DNA of 64,000 bases, from assembly GCA_903881505.1 (NCBI GenBank), contig CAIRTM010000077.1, forward strand, positions 1 to 64,000, written 5' to 3'. The position numbers and the translations under genes are program-made. Source of the stretch: an uncultured delta proteobacterium. Its GTDB lineage: Bacteria > Desulfobacterota > WTBG01 > CAIYCZ01 > CAIRTM01. The notes under the pieces were generated by a model, which was not told the DNA's origin, searched no databases, and saw only the letters and a program-made list of their open reading frames with translations. Every line of letters starts with the position of its first letter. Position 1 is the stretch's first letter. Positions 36,094 through 44,531 of this stretch are shown piece by piece.

Positions 36094-36498
36094 TCAGCCC
36101 AGCTGCAGCCTGATCCAGGCCATGATCACGTCGTGAACGTAGACGATCTCTTCTTCCTCGAGCTGCCGGCCCGTCTCAATCCGGTGCCAGGCATGCAGGC
36201 AGCGGCGGCAGCAGGTCGCGGTTGCGTGCTGGGCGACGAAAACAGGGTGGCCTCGAAACGGGGTCTGGCGGCCGTCGTTGGGCACGGCGGCAGGGGCCAG
36301 CCGGACGCGGATAAAATCAGCCGCATGGGCGCTGACGACACCCAGCCCTCTGCCGGCAATCCAGTCCCGGTCACGGCCCGACAGGCGAAACCGCGAGCGG
36401 AACCGGGAAGCGCCCAGCTTCAAAAACAGTTCGTCCAGGCCCGCCGGCCTGCCCACACCGGGCCCTATGCTTTCAGCCTGGCCGCGGCGGCCCTGCAC
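36094..36498 (-). CDS. DUF4186 family protein
   Basis: Small cytosolic protein of unknown function. The family core is unmistakable: LGASRFRSRFRL, VSAHAADFIRVRLAPA, NDGRQTPFRGHPVFVAQHAT, CCRRCLHAWH and a closing DVIMAWIRLQLG. The conserved Cys pair and His residues suggest metal binding. The open frame begins with a GTG at 36498 inside the ParB-like gene; the GTG at 36456 may be the true start, leaving 120 aa, which is closer to the family length. Overlap with the upstream ParB-like gene suggests coupled expression. Confidence 0.85.
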   Translation of the reverse strand: MQGRRGQAESIGPGVGRPAGLDELFLKLGASRFRSRFRLSGRDRDWIAGRGLGVVSAHAADFIRVRLAPAAVPNDGRQTPFRGHPVFVAQHATATCCRRCLHAWHRIETGRQLEEEEIVYVHDVIMAWIRLQLG

Positions 36499-36860
36499 AG
36501 CCGCACGAGCGCGAGCCAGATGCGCCGCAGCAGGCCGGGATTGCGCAGCTTTTCTATGCGCGCACGTGCCTGGGCCAGCTCCAGCGCCGTGAAGTCGAGC
36601 CGGTGCAGGTTTTCTTCGAGCTCGAGCTCAAGCATGCCCAGCTCGTCGCGAGCGTCAACGATGCGCACCTCGATCATGTCCCAGCCCAGGCGCCGGGCGG
36701 ACTCAAGCCTGCGGTGCCCCGCGATAAGCTCGTAATCACTGTTGACCGTCACCGGGTTCATGAGGCCGCGCGCTTCAAGGCTGTCCATCAGGGGCTGCAG
36801 ATCGCCCAGCTGCATGCGGACCCTTTTTTTAATCCTGATCCTTTCAAGCGGTACTTTCAT
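36465..36860 (-). CDS. Stand-alone ParB/Srx-fold domain protein
   Basis: 131 aa. Residues 1-75 match the ParB N-terminal fold: MKVPLERIRIKKRVRM, LQPLMDSLEARGLMNPVTV, then YELIAGHRRLESARRLGWDMIEVRI with the GHRR motif (CTP/nucleotide-binding in ParB). A helical tail (MLELELEENLHRLDFTALELAQAR) follows, and the last 25 residues are basic. There is no helix-turn-helix DNA-binding domain and no parA nearby, so this is not a chromosome-partition ParB. Its function is unknown; it is tied to the overlapping DUF4186 gene. Confidence 0.82.
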   Translation of the reverse strand: MKVPLERIRIKKRVRMQLGDLQPLMDSLEARGLMNPVTVNSDYELIAGHRRLESARRLGWDMIEVRIVDARDELGMLELELEENLHRLDFTALELAQARARIEKLRNPGLLRRIWLALVRLCRAAAARLKA

Positions 36861-36983
36861 GCCATCACCCCTGACTCGGTTATGCCCGGCGCGCCTCAGC
36901 GCGTACTGCCGCGGGCCGCTTGCATTAACCTGTTTGTATCAAGTCGCGCGCGGCAAGTCAAGGAATCCGGTCCCGCGCCCCGG

Positions 36984-37778
36984 TTAATGGGGAATTTCAG
37001 GAGAGACAACGACCCGGTCCACATGTGACGCGCGGATGGTTTCAGAAATAGCGGTATTACGGAAAAAAATCGTGTTGCCGCGCCGGATCAGCATGGTGGT
37101 CATGGCGGCGTTATCAAGATAAAAGGTGTACGTGCGGCATTCCCGCTGGCAGGGAAACACGCCGATGAAGCCTTTTTTATCAGGCGTGTCGACATTGGCC
37201 GTCAGGCAGAACCGGGTGGTGGTCACGTAGGCAAACGGAATATAGAGCGACAGGCGCAGCCGTGTGCTGACTCCGCTGAGATCAAGGCCCTGCAGCGGGT
37301 TGTCAAGCTCGGCGCGGCCGATGTTGTTGTCCTCCAGAAAGCGCTGATAGCGGGGTACATCAAGATTTGTCCTGCGGTAATGCTCCAGCGCGGCCGGGGG
37401 CAGCTTATCGAGGAAATTCATAATGCGCGGCCCGCGCTTTATTTTCGTAAGCAGCCGGCCCATGACCGGTACGAGGGCGGGATAGCGGTTTTTCAGCAGG
37501 CGGAAGACGCCCCAGTCGTTGAAAACGACCTCGGTGCCCGCAGGCAGAAGCGCAGCCAGGGCTTCAACCTGTGCCAGTCCTGCCTCGGTGACATACGGCG
37601 TAACCAGGGTGAAGGCACGGCCCGCATCACGGACCCGCTCCAGCACCCGGGTCAGCTCCTGCGCACCCGGCAGCAGGCGCTCGCAGAATTCGTCCCCGTA
37701 GTAAACCCGGCGATGCTGATCCGTCAGGTACTGCAGCTTATCGGCCTGGCTGACAAAAAGCGCGTATTCCCGCTCCAC
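36984..37778 (-). CDS. U32-peptidase-like protein (UbiU/UbiV-like barrel), function unknown
   Basis: 264 aa, no signal peptide. RVYYGDEFCERLLPG and AFTLVTPYVTEAGLAQVEALAALL followed by VVFNDWGVFRLLK look like the N-terminal part of U32-family TIM-barrel proteins such as UbiV/YhbV, which bind an iron-sulfur cluster through cysteines. Here only a few Cys are present (FCERLL, RFCLTAN, FPCQREC), roughly where such ligands could sit. I cannot assign a reaction. It is transcribed alone, divergently from the tail-specific protease. Confidence 0.6.
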   Translation of the reverse strand: MEREYALFVSQADKLQYLTDQHRRVYYGDEFCERLLPGAQELTRVLERVRDAGRAFTLVTPYVTEAGLAQVEALAALLPAGTEVVFNDWGVFRLLKNRYPALVPVMGRLLTKIKRGPRIMNFLDKLPPAALEHYRRTNLDVPRYQRFLEDNNIGRAELDNPLQGLDLSGVSTRLRLSLYIPFAYVTTTRFCLTANVDTPDKKGFIGVFPCQRECRTYTFYLDNAAMTTMLIRRGNTIFFRNTAISETIRASHVDRVVVSPEIPH

Positions 37779-37962
37779 GCTGCGTTCCTCGATTCAAGAA
37801 AGGCGGCTCATTCCGGCGCTCTGCGCCCGGGCCGCACGGCCTTTTCCTATGATAGGCGCTCGGCACGGCGCCGGTCAAGCCCAAAATATTTAAAGGTTGC
37901 CTGCGCTCGCCATCTGTGCTACCCATGAAAAGATATTTGTAACCTCTACGGCAGACAGCATT

Positions 37963-40149
37963 ATGCTCGGAAACCGGCGCCATACCCGCATTGGATGGGC
38001 CATTGTCTTCAGTATTTTCCTGCTGGGCGGCCTGTACGCCGCAGCCCTGAGCAAAGCGCCCGCCCCGGCAGTGCCGTCCGCATCTGCTTCCGCCAGCCTC
38101 AGCCCGCTTCCCGGGCATGCCGATGCGCAGAAAGAGGTCCTGCAGCGCCTGCGGCGCGAACACTTCCGTACGATCGCCTGCGATGATGCCCTGGCATCGA
38201 AGCTGCTGGACCGCTACCTTGAGGATCTTGATCCCGCGCGCAGCTTTCTGCTGCAGTCCGATATCGACGAATTCGCCCCGTACCGCACATCGCTCGACGA
38301 GGCCCTGCAGGCGGCCGACCTCGAGCCGGCCTTCAGCATCTTCAACCGCTTCCAGCAGCGCCGCATAGAGCGGCTTGAAGCGGTTATCGGTCGCCTCAGG
38401 GCCGGCACCGCCGACATGGACTTTACGCGCGACGAGGAGATCGAAGCCGAACGCACGGACGCCCCGTGGATACAGAGCCCTGCCGAACTCGAGCAGCTGT
38501 GGGAAAAGCGCTTGAAGCTGTCCGTGCTCAACCTGCTGCTGGCCGGCACCGACCCCGAGGCTGCGCGCGAGCAGCTGCTCAAGCGCTTTGCCAACCAGTT
38601 GCGGCTTGTGCAGCAGACCAACAGCGAGGATGCCTTCCAGATCTACATGAACTCCCTGACCCGCTGCTATGATCCGCACACGCAGTACTTCTCGCCGCGC
38701 ACCTCTGAAAATTTCAACATCAGCATGCGGCTCTCGCTTGAGGGCATCGGCGCGGTGCTCAGCGGCGAGGATGAATACACCAAGGTTGTCAGCCTCGTGC
38801 CCGGCGGCCCGGCCGACAAGTCGAAGCTCCTGGCCCCGGCCGACCGTATTATCGGGGTCGGCCAGGGAGCGGACGCGGAGCTGCAGGATGTTGTCGGCTG
38901 GCGCCTGGATGACGTTGTCGAGCTGATCCGGGGGCCCAAGGGTACCGTCGTGCGGCTTGAAGTCCTGCCCGCGGGGGTTGAAGATATGCACAAGACCCGC
39001 AAGATAGCAATCGAGCGCAGCACGGTCACGCTCGAAGACCAGGCCGCGCGCAAGACGGTGCTTCCTGTTGAGAGAGGCGGGCGCACCTACCGTATCGGCA
39101 TTATTGCGCTGCCCACGTTCTACCTTGATTTCCAGGCGCTGCAGGCCGGCGACCCCGGCTACAAAAGCACGTCAAAAGACGTCGACCGGCTGCTCAAAGA
39201 GCTGACCGGGGAGCACATTGACGGCCTGGTTCTCGACCTGCGCGACAATGGCGGCGGATCCCTGCAGGAGGCCGTCGATCTCAGCGGAAAATTTCTGCGC
39301 TACGGACCCGTGGTCCAGGTCCGCAACGCCCGCCGCGACATCGAGGTGATGCGCGACAGCGATCACCGCAGCAGCTACGACGGGCCGCTGCTCGTGGTGG
39401 TGAACCGGCTCAGCGCCTCCGCCTCGGAGATTGTCGCGGGCGTGCTGCAGGATTACGGCCGCGCCGTCATCTTCGGCTCGCAGACATTCGGCAAAGGCAC
39501 GGTGCAGTCGCTCGTCCCGCTCGCGCATGGCCAGCTCAAGGCCACCATGGCCGCGTTTTACCGCGTCAGCGGCGACAGCACGCAGTATCGCGGCATCATC
39601 CCCGACATTGCCTACCCCAGCCTTGTGGATCCGGCTGAAATCGGCGAAAGCGCGCTTGCCGACGCCCTGCCCTGGGACACCATCGATGCGGTCGCCTTCC
39701 CGCGCTGCAGCGACCTTACAGCCGCGATTGTCCGGCTCAACAGCCTTCACGCACGGCGCATGCAGCACGACCCCGACTATCGCTATCTTGTACGGCTTGA
39801 GCAGCACCTGCGCTCGCTCAGCGCCCGGAAAAGCGTTTCGCTTTCGCGCGCCCGAAGGGAGCGCGAGCAGGCCGAAGTCGAGCGGGCCAGGCTCGATATT
39901 GAGAATCAGCTGCGCGCCGCGAAGCATCTGCCCCTCTTTGAAAACTATGCCGAGATCGAAAAAGAGCGAGTATCCGACAATGAAACCTCCGCGCCCGACG
40001 CGCTGGTGGCCGAAGCGGCGCACATCCTGATCGATGCCCTTACCGCGCCGGACCGGGATCGGATCACCGGGTACTGCAGCCTGACAGGCGGCGCGCTCCT
40101 GCCGGGCCGGTTTGCGGAAACGATACGCGCCCAGGCGGGCACTCCATGA
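37963..40149 (+). CDS. prc: Tail-specific (C-terminal processing) protease, S41 family
   Basis: Periplasmic serine protease of the Prc/Tsp type that trims or degrades envelope proteins with exposed C-termini. A signal anchor (about residues 10-32) is followed by the long N-terminal helical domain (LEDLDPARSFLLQSDIDEF), a PDZ domain (VVSLVPGGPADKSKLLAPAD), and the S41 core: LDLRDNGGGSLQEAVDLSG, catalytic Ser in NRLSASASEIVAG, catalytic Lys in FGSQTFGKGTVQSL. 728 aa from the ATG at 37963; the frame is open further upstream but the region before this ATG lacks a signal-like sequence. The stop overlaps the next gene by 4 nt. Confidence 0.93.
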   Translation: MLGNRRHTRIGWAIVFSIFLLGGLYAAALSKAPAPAVPSASASASLSPLPGHADAQKEVLQRLRREHFRTIACDDALASKLLDRYLEDLDPARSFLLQSDIDEFAPYRTSLDEALQAADLEPAFSIFNRFQQRRIERLEAVIGRLRAGTADMDFTRDEEIEAERTDAPWIQSPAELEQLWEKRLKLSVLNLLLAGTDPEAAREQLLKRFANQLRLVQQTNSEDAFQIYMNSLTRCYDPHTQYFSPRTSENFNISMRLSLEGIGAVLSGEDEYTKVVSLVPGGPADKSKLLAPADRIIGVGQGADAELQDVVGWRLDDVVELIRGPKGTVVRLEVLPAGVEDMHKTRKIAIERSTVTLEDQAARKTVLPVERGGRTYRIGIIALPTFYLDFQALQAGDPGYKSTSKDVDRLLKELTGEHIDGLVLDLRDNGGGSLQEAVDLSGKFLRYGPVVQVRNARRDIEVMRDSDHRSSYDGPLLVVVNRLSASASEIVAGVLQDYGRAVIFGSQTFGKGTVQSLVPLAHGQLKATMAAFYRVSGDSTQYRGIIPDIAYPSLVDPAEIGESALADALPWDTIDAVAFPRCSDLTAAIVRLNSLHARRMQHDPDYRYLVRLEQHLRSLSARKSVSLSRARREREQAEVERARLDIENQLRAAKHLPLFENYAEIEKERVSDNETSAPDALVAEAAHILIDALTAPDRDRITGYCSLTGGALLPGRFAETIRAQAGTP

Positions 40150-42335
40150 ACGACCCCCAGAGCACGTCCTCTGCCGGCGCGCTGGACCTCATCAGGATGC
40201 CGGACTGCATACTGGAGCGCTGTACACTGCTCCAGAACCTCAACAGCATTATCATGCTGCTGGATCCCGGCCACAACATCCTGTTCATCAACCGCTTCGG
40301 CCTTGCGTTTTTCGGCTACGCGGCCGACGAACTCATCGGCCGCAATGTTATCGGCACGATTGTACCCGCGACCGACAGCGCCGGCAGGGACCTTGCGGCA
40401 ATGATCGCCGACATCACCCTGAACCCCGAACGCTACGCCGGAAATGAAAACGAGAACATGTGCCGCGACGGCCGCAGGGTCTGGATAGCGTGGTCAAACC
40501 GCGCCGTGCGCGACGCAACCGGCGCGCTGCGCCACATCCTGTGCGTCGGCAACGACGCGACCGAGCGCAAAACGCGCGAGTTCAACTACAAAACGCTGCT
40601 CGACAATATTCCCCAGCGCATCTATTTCAAGGACCTCAATTCAGTCTACCTGTCCTGCAACAGCCATTATGCCGCCGACCTGGGCATCGCCCCGGCCGAT
40701 ATCGCCGGCCGCAGCGACTACGACCTGTTCCCCGAATACATCGCCCAGAAATACCGCGCCGACGACAGGCGCATTATTCAGACGAAAGCCATTGAAGACA
40801 TCGAGGAGCATTATCCGCTGCACGGCAGGATCATTACGATCAACACCATCAAAACCCCGGTGCTTGACGAGAACGGCATCGTCATCGGAGTGCTGGGTGT
40901 GTTCATGGACATCAGCGAGAAAAAACAGATCGAAAATGAAAAACGCGCCATTGAGCAGGCCCTTGAAAAAAACACGGCGTTTCTGTCCATCAAGAATGAA
41001 ATCAGCCGGCTGCTGCTGAGCAGCCGCGAGCTCAACGAAATCCTGCACATGATCTTGATCGGAGTTACGGCCAACCGGGCGCTGGGGTTCAACCGCGCTT
41101 TTCTGTTTCTGCTCAACGAGGAGACAAAGCAGCTCGAAGGCCGCGTGGCGACCGGCCCGCTGACCCATGAGGAAGCCCACAGCACCTGGGCGCGGCTCTC
41201 CCAGCAGGACCACTCCATGTCTGAGCTGTTTTACCTGCGCAAAGCCGAGATGGCCCTGGGAGACGAGCCGATACAGCTGCTGGTGCGCCAGATGAAAATC
41301 CCGCTGAGCGATCCCGACAGCCTGTTCTCGCGCCTTGTGAACCGGCAGAAATCATTCAACATCAGGGGCGACATGCGCCCGTCCCTGAGCGATTATCCCG
41401 ATTTTATAGAGCACCTCGGCACCGATGCGTTCGCGCTCGTGCCGCTGACCGCGCGCGGCACGACCCTGGGCATGCTCGTGGCCGACAACCTGATAACCGG
41501 CAAGCCCATCAGCGACGAAGACGTGCAGGTGCTGCACGATTTCGCCAACCTTGCCTCGCTGGCAATCGCCAACTCACGCCTCTATGAGCAGCAGCAGGCG
41601 AACTTTGAGGAGCTCAGCCGCGCCAGCCGCGAGCTGGCCGAGAGCCAGGAGAAGCTGGTGCGCTACGAGCGCCTTTCAGCCATCGGCGCGGTTGCGGCCC
41701 AGGTCGCCCACGATATCCGCAATCCCCTGACCGCGATTGGCGGGTTTGCCCGCCGTCTCCTGCGGCAGGGCGAGAACATCCGGCACAACCGGGAGTACCT
41801 GGGCATCATTGTGCAGGAGGTCGACCGGATGGAGCATATTTTAAGCGACCTGCTGAGCTTTTCAAAACCCCCGGCGGTCGTCAGGACACCCGGCGATATC
41901 AACACGGTCGTGCGCAGCACGCTTACCGTGTACATGCCGGAAATTAAAAAGCGGGGCATCTCGTACCGCGAAACCCTCGCCGCCGACATGCCTGAAATAC
42001 CGCTTGATGCCGCCCACATGCAGCGCGTGTTCGACAACATCGTCAAAAACGCGCTCGAGGCCATGCAGGACGCAGAGGCCGAACCATGGCTGACCATCAC
42101 GAGCGGCCATGACGGCGCCATGGCATACGTTGCGATCGCCGATACCGGAGCCGGGATCAGCGCCGATGATGCCGATAAAATTTTCGACCCGTTTTTTACA
42201 AGCAAAGCCAGCGGCTCCGGCCTGGGCCTGACCCTTTCGGCCCAGATCGTAACAGCGCACGGCGGCACCATCACCTGGCATCCCTGCGAGCCGCGCGGAA
42301 CGTGCTTTATCATCTCCCTGCCGCTGCGCGACTGA
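40146..42335 (+). CDS. Soluble PAS-PAS-GAF sensor histidine kinase
   Basis: 729 aa, no membrane helix, so cytosolic. Domain order: PAS (about 25-135, IIMLLDPGHNILFINRFGLAFFGYAADELIGRNV), second PAS with PAC (150-265, DNIPQRIYFKDLNSVYLSCN), GAF (about 290-475), coiled coil, HisKA with VAAQVAHDIRNPLTAIGG (phospho-His), and HATPase (NIVKNALEAMQ, DTGAGISADDADKIFDPF, GSGLGLTLSAQIV). Its ATG lies inside the prc stop (ATGA), so both are translated in coupling. No response regulator follows. The likely input is a cytosolic ligand or redox state; a link to proteolysis is inference from coupling only. Confidence 0.92.
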   Translation: MNDPQSTSSAGALDLIRMPDCILERCTLLQNLNSIIMLLDPGHNILFINRFGLAFFGYAADELIGRNVIGTIVPATDSAGRDLAAMIADITLNPERYAGNENENMCRDGRRVWIAWSNRAVRDATGALRHILCVGNDATERKTREFNYKTLLDNIPQRIYFKDLNSVYLSCNSHYAADLGIAPADIAGRSDYDLFPEYIAQKYRADDRRIIQTKAIEDIEEHYPLHGRIITINTIKTPVLDENGIVIGVLGVFMDISEKKQIENEKRAIEQALEKNTAFLSIKNEISRLLLSSRELNEILHMILIGVTANRALGFNRAFLFLLNEETKQLEGRVATGPLTHEEAHSTWARLSQQDHSMSELFYLRKAEMALGDEPIQLLVRQMKIPLSDPDSLFSRLVNRQKSFNIRGDMRPSLSDYPDFIEHLGTDAFALVPLTARGTTLGMLVADNLITGKPISDEDVQVLHDFANLASLAIANSRLYEQQQANFEELSRASRELAESQEKLVRYERLSAIGAVAAQVAHDIRNPLTAIGGFARRLLRQGENIRHNREYLGIIVQEVDRMEHILSDLLSFSKPPAVVRTPGDINTVVRSTLTVYMPEIKKRGISYRETLAADMPEIPLDAAHMQRVFDNIVKNALEAMQDAEAEPWLTITSGHDGAMAYVAIADTGAGISADDADKIFDPFFTSKASGSGLGLTLSAQIVTAHGGTITWHPCEPRGTCFIISLPLRD

Positions 42336-42435
42336 GCCGGCGGCGCGTTTTTTGCGCTTGTGCGCCGCCGCCGGCCTGATATATACTGGCGCCGCTGCAC
42401 AGCGCTGCCGCACCCGAACACGGAAACCCGCCTTC

Positions 42436-43191
42436 ATGGATGCACAGGCCTTTACCAGCTCCTACATCAAACCGTCGGAACCGTTCCTGAACGAGACCTT
42501 CCGCCTGCCGCTGCCTGCGGCCGGATTCGAGCATCAGGCCGATTTCATCGTTCAGTCGCGCTGCGGCTCCACGGTCTCAACCAACCTGATAGCGAAATAC
42601 GGGCACACGGCGAGCGGCGTGCGCCTGGTTGAGGTCTATAAAAACTCCGAAAACAGCGCCACGGGCGTGTTTGTGCGCCTGCTGGGCACCATGGCGCTTG
42701 TAAAGAAGGGCTGGCCCTGCCTGTTCCTTGATGCCGCGGTCGCCAATGTCAATCCGCGCAGCGCCGCCGTTGAGCCGCTCAACACGCGAACCGCCGTTCA
42801 CATGCCCGGCGCGGACGACAGCGCGCGCGGGCGTCTCTTCGGCATGCTGACCGAGTGCTGCGCCGCGGCCGGGCTTGAGGGCAGCGGCACCATCGACATT
42901 GCGGCGCTGCCGCCGTTCTGGGGCAGCTTGTGGTTCGTGCGCAAGGAGGGTTTCGCGCCCGGCATGCTTGCGCTGCTGCGCACGGCCGCCTGGGAGTTCT
43001 ACGCCGGGCACTGCCTGCGCACGGACGCCGATGCCGGCCTCGACTATACGGGCGTGCAGCAGCAGATGATTTTAAAAAACTCCGCGGCTGAATATCAGTC
43101 GTTTCTGAACATGGGCCTTGCCGTGCCGGTTGAGGCCCAGGCCGCTTTTTTCAGCGTGCTGGTGACAGGCATCGACAGCCCGCTGACGTAA
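42436..43191 (+). CDS. Hypothetical protein, function unknown
   Basis: 251 aa from the ATG at 42436 (MDAQAFTSSYIKPSEPF). No signal peptide, no membrane segment and no motif I recognise. Noticeable segments: ADFIVQSRCGSTVSTNLIAKYGH near residue 35, and several Cys (SRCGS, WPCLFLD, TECCAAAG, GHCLRTD). GC-rich codon use equals the neighbours. It sits 100 nt behind the histidine kinase and 37 nt before the PNPOx-like gene on the same strand, so it may belong to the prc-kinase operon. Confidence 0.75.
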   Translation: MDAQAFTSSYIKPSEPFLNETFRLPLPAAGFEHQADFIVQSRCGSTVSTNLIAKYGHTASGVRLVEVYKNSENSATGVFVRLLGTMALVKKGWPCLFLDAAVANVNPRSAAVEPLNTRTAVHMPGADDSARGRLFGMLTECCAAAGLEGSGTIDIAALPPFWGSLWFVRKEGFAPGMLALLRTAAWEFYAGHCLRTDADAGLDYTGVQQQMILKNSAAEYQSFLNMGLAVPVEAQAAFFSVLVTGIDSPLT

Positions 43192-43228
43192 GCCGGGCTT
43201 TATCACAGACACAGGGAGATACACACGC

Positions 43229-43777
43229 ATGGATACCGGACTTACGTTTGAAGAACAGCGGGAACAGGGCAGATGGAACCTGAAACGCCTGGGCATTGCC
43301 GAGCGGGAGCTTGACCGCCGGGGCCTTGAGGATGAGATCGCGCGGTTTCTGAAAAAAAAGCAGTGCCTCAGCCTGGCAACCGTCAATGCCGACGGCAGTC
43401 CGCACCAGACCATCCTCGACTACGTCAGCGACGGGCTGGAAATCATCATTGCCAGCGCGGGCGGCCATAAGTTTGAAAACCTCGCACGCAGCCCCCGCGT
43501 GTCGGTCGCCATCGGCTATACCGACGGCACGGTCGAGTCCGAGTACGGGCTGACCATCGACGGCGCGGCACAGGTATACAGCGCCCCGCATCCCAAGTTC
43601 CTGGCCGGCATGCTGAAAATGAAGAGTTTCCTGGAGGAGTGGTCGCGCGCCGTGCAGCCCATGGAAAACATCATCAAGCGCGCCATTACCGCGCGCGTGA
43701 TCCGCATCAAGCCCGGACGCATGCTGTACATGAACCTGCCCGACGGCATCATTTTATCGCGCTGGGACAAAGCCTGA
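43229..43777 (+). CDS. Pyridoxamine-5'-phosphate-oxidase-like FMN split-barrel protein
   Basis: 182 aa. A helical lead (LTFEEQREQGRWNLKRLGIAE) precedes a split-barrel FMN-binding fold: KKKQCLSLATVNADGSPHQTILDYVSDGLEIIIAS and GHKFENLARSPRVSVAIGY are the typical flavin-binding strands. Members reduce or bind flavin, F420 or heme; the substrate here is not assignable. GGGAG stands about 13 nt before the ATG. Convergent with the flavodoxin-like gene downstream. Confidence 0.88.
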   Translation: MDTGLTFEEQREQGRWNLKRLGIAERELDRRGLEDEIARFLKKKQCLSLATVNADGSPHQTILDYVSDGLEIIIASAGGHKFENLARSPRVSVAIGYTDGTVESEYGLTIDGAAQVYSAPHPKFLAGMLKMKSFLEEWSRAVQPMENIIKRAITARVIRIKPGRMLYMNLPDGIILSRWDKA

Positions 43778-43796
43778 GCGATCCGGCGGCACCCGC

Positions 43797-43826
43797 AGCA
43801 GGGCCTGTTCTTTTAAACAGCCTGCT
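43797..43826. terminator. Inverted repeat between convergent genes, possible terminator
   Basis: AGCAGG-GC-CTGTT and AACAG-CCTGCT pair over 11 bp with a 2-nt bulge around CTTTTA. It lies in the 47-nt gap between the stops of the PNPOx-like gene and the flavodoxin-like gene (the right arm touches the latter's stop), so it could stop transcripts from either side; the U-run is weak. Confidence 0.45.
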
Positions 43827-44400
43827 ACGCGGCAATTTTTTTCATAAGCCACGCCATGGCGCCCCCCAGCACCCGCATGGTTTCCATGCCTTCCTGGTCA
43901 TTGCCCACGTCTCCGGGCGCACGGCCCAGCGCCATGTTCCAGTAGCTCGATCCCGGCACGATCATCTGGTTGATCAGAAAAAAATGATTCAGTGTGTCGA
44001 AGGTGTGGATCGAGCCGGCCCTGCGCACGGCGACAACGGCCGCGCCGACCTTGCGCGCCAGCAGGTTGCCGTTCTGCCGGGCAACGAATCCGGCGCGGTC
44101 GATCAGGGCCTTCATCTCGGCCGTGACATCGGTGAAATACACCGGGGAACCGAGGATGACGGCGTCGGAGGAGAACATTTTCGCGGCATACTCGTTGAGA
44201 GAATCGCTGCCGATAACGCAGCGGCGGTCTTTTGTTTCACCGCACTGCATGCAGGCCGTGCAGCCGCGCAGCTGCCGGCCGCCGATGTGCACCAGTTCGG
44301 TCTCGATGCCCTCTTTTTCAAGCTCCGCGAACACCGTCCGTATCAGCAGCGAGGTATTACCGTCTTTGCGGGGACTTCCGTTAAATGCGATAACTTTCAT
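43825..44400 (-). CDS. Flavodoxin-fold NAD(P)H:FMN reductase, iron-sulfur-flavoprotein-like
   Basis: 191 aa. FMN-binding loop MKVIAFNGSPRKDGNTSLLI at the start, then a CTACMQC motif with a fourth Cys a few residues on (CTACMQCGETKDRRC), GSPVYFTDVTAEMKALIDRAG and a C-terminal helix. The Cys spacing resembles archaeal/anaerobic iron-sulfur flavoproteins, where it carries a [4Fe-4S] cluster. The ATG at 44400 follows AGGAG by about 8 nt; a longer open frame up to 44487 is unsupported. A homologue with the same motif lies at 49892-50494. Confidence 0.88.
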   Translation of the reverse strand: MKVIAFNGSPRKDGNTSLLIRTVFAELEKEGIETELVHIGGRQLRGCTACMQCGETKDRRCVIGSDSLNEYAAKMFSSDAVILGSPVYFTDVTAEMKALIDRAGFVARQNGNLLARKVGAAVVAVRRAGSIHTFDTLNHFFLINQMIVPGSSYWNMALGRAPGDVGNDQEGMETMRVLGGAMAWLMKKIAA

Positions 44401-44531
44401 GGCCGGACTCCTGTGCATGATTTTTTGCTTCAGCTGTGCTATTGTTCTGCGCGAAAAAATTGTAGAGCATGCCCGCGCATGCGTCAAGAATCAAATACGG
44501 GAACAGCCCCGCCAGTCCGGGAGTCAATGCT

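Noticed and set aside
42338-42373. GC-rich palindrome after the PAS/GAF kinase as terminator
   Set aside because: Stem of GGCGGCGC/GCGCCGCC is present, but the T-run lies in the loop rather than behind the stem.
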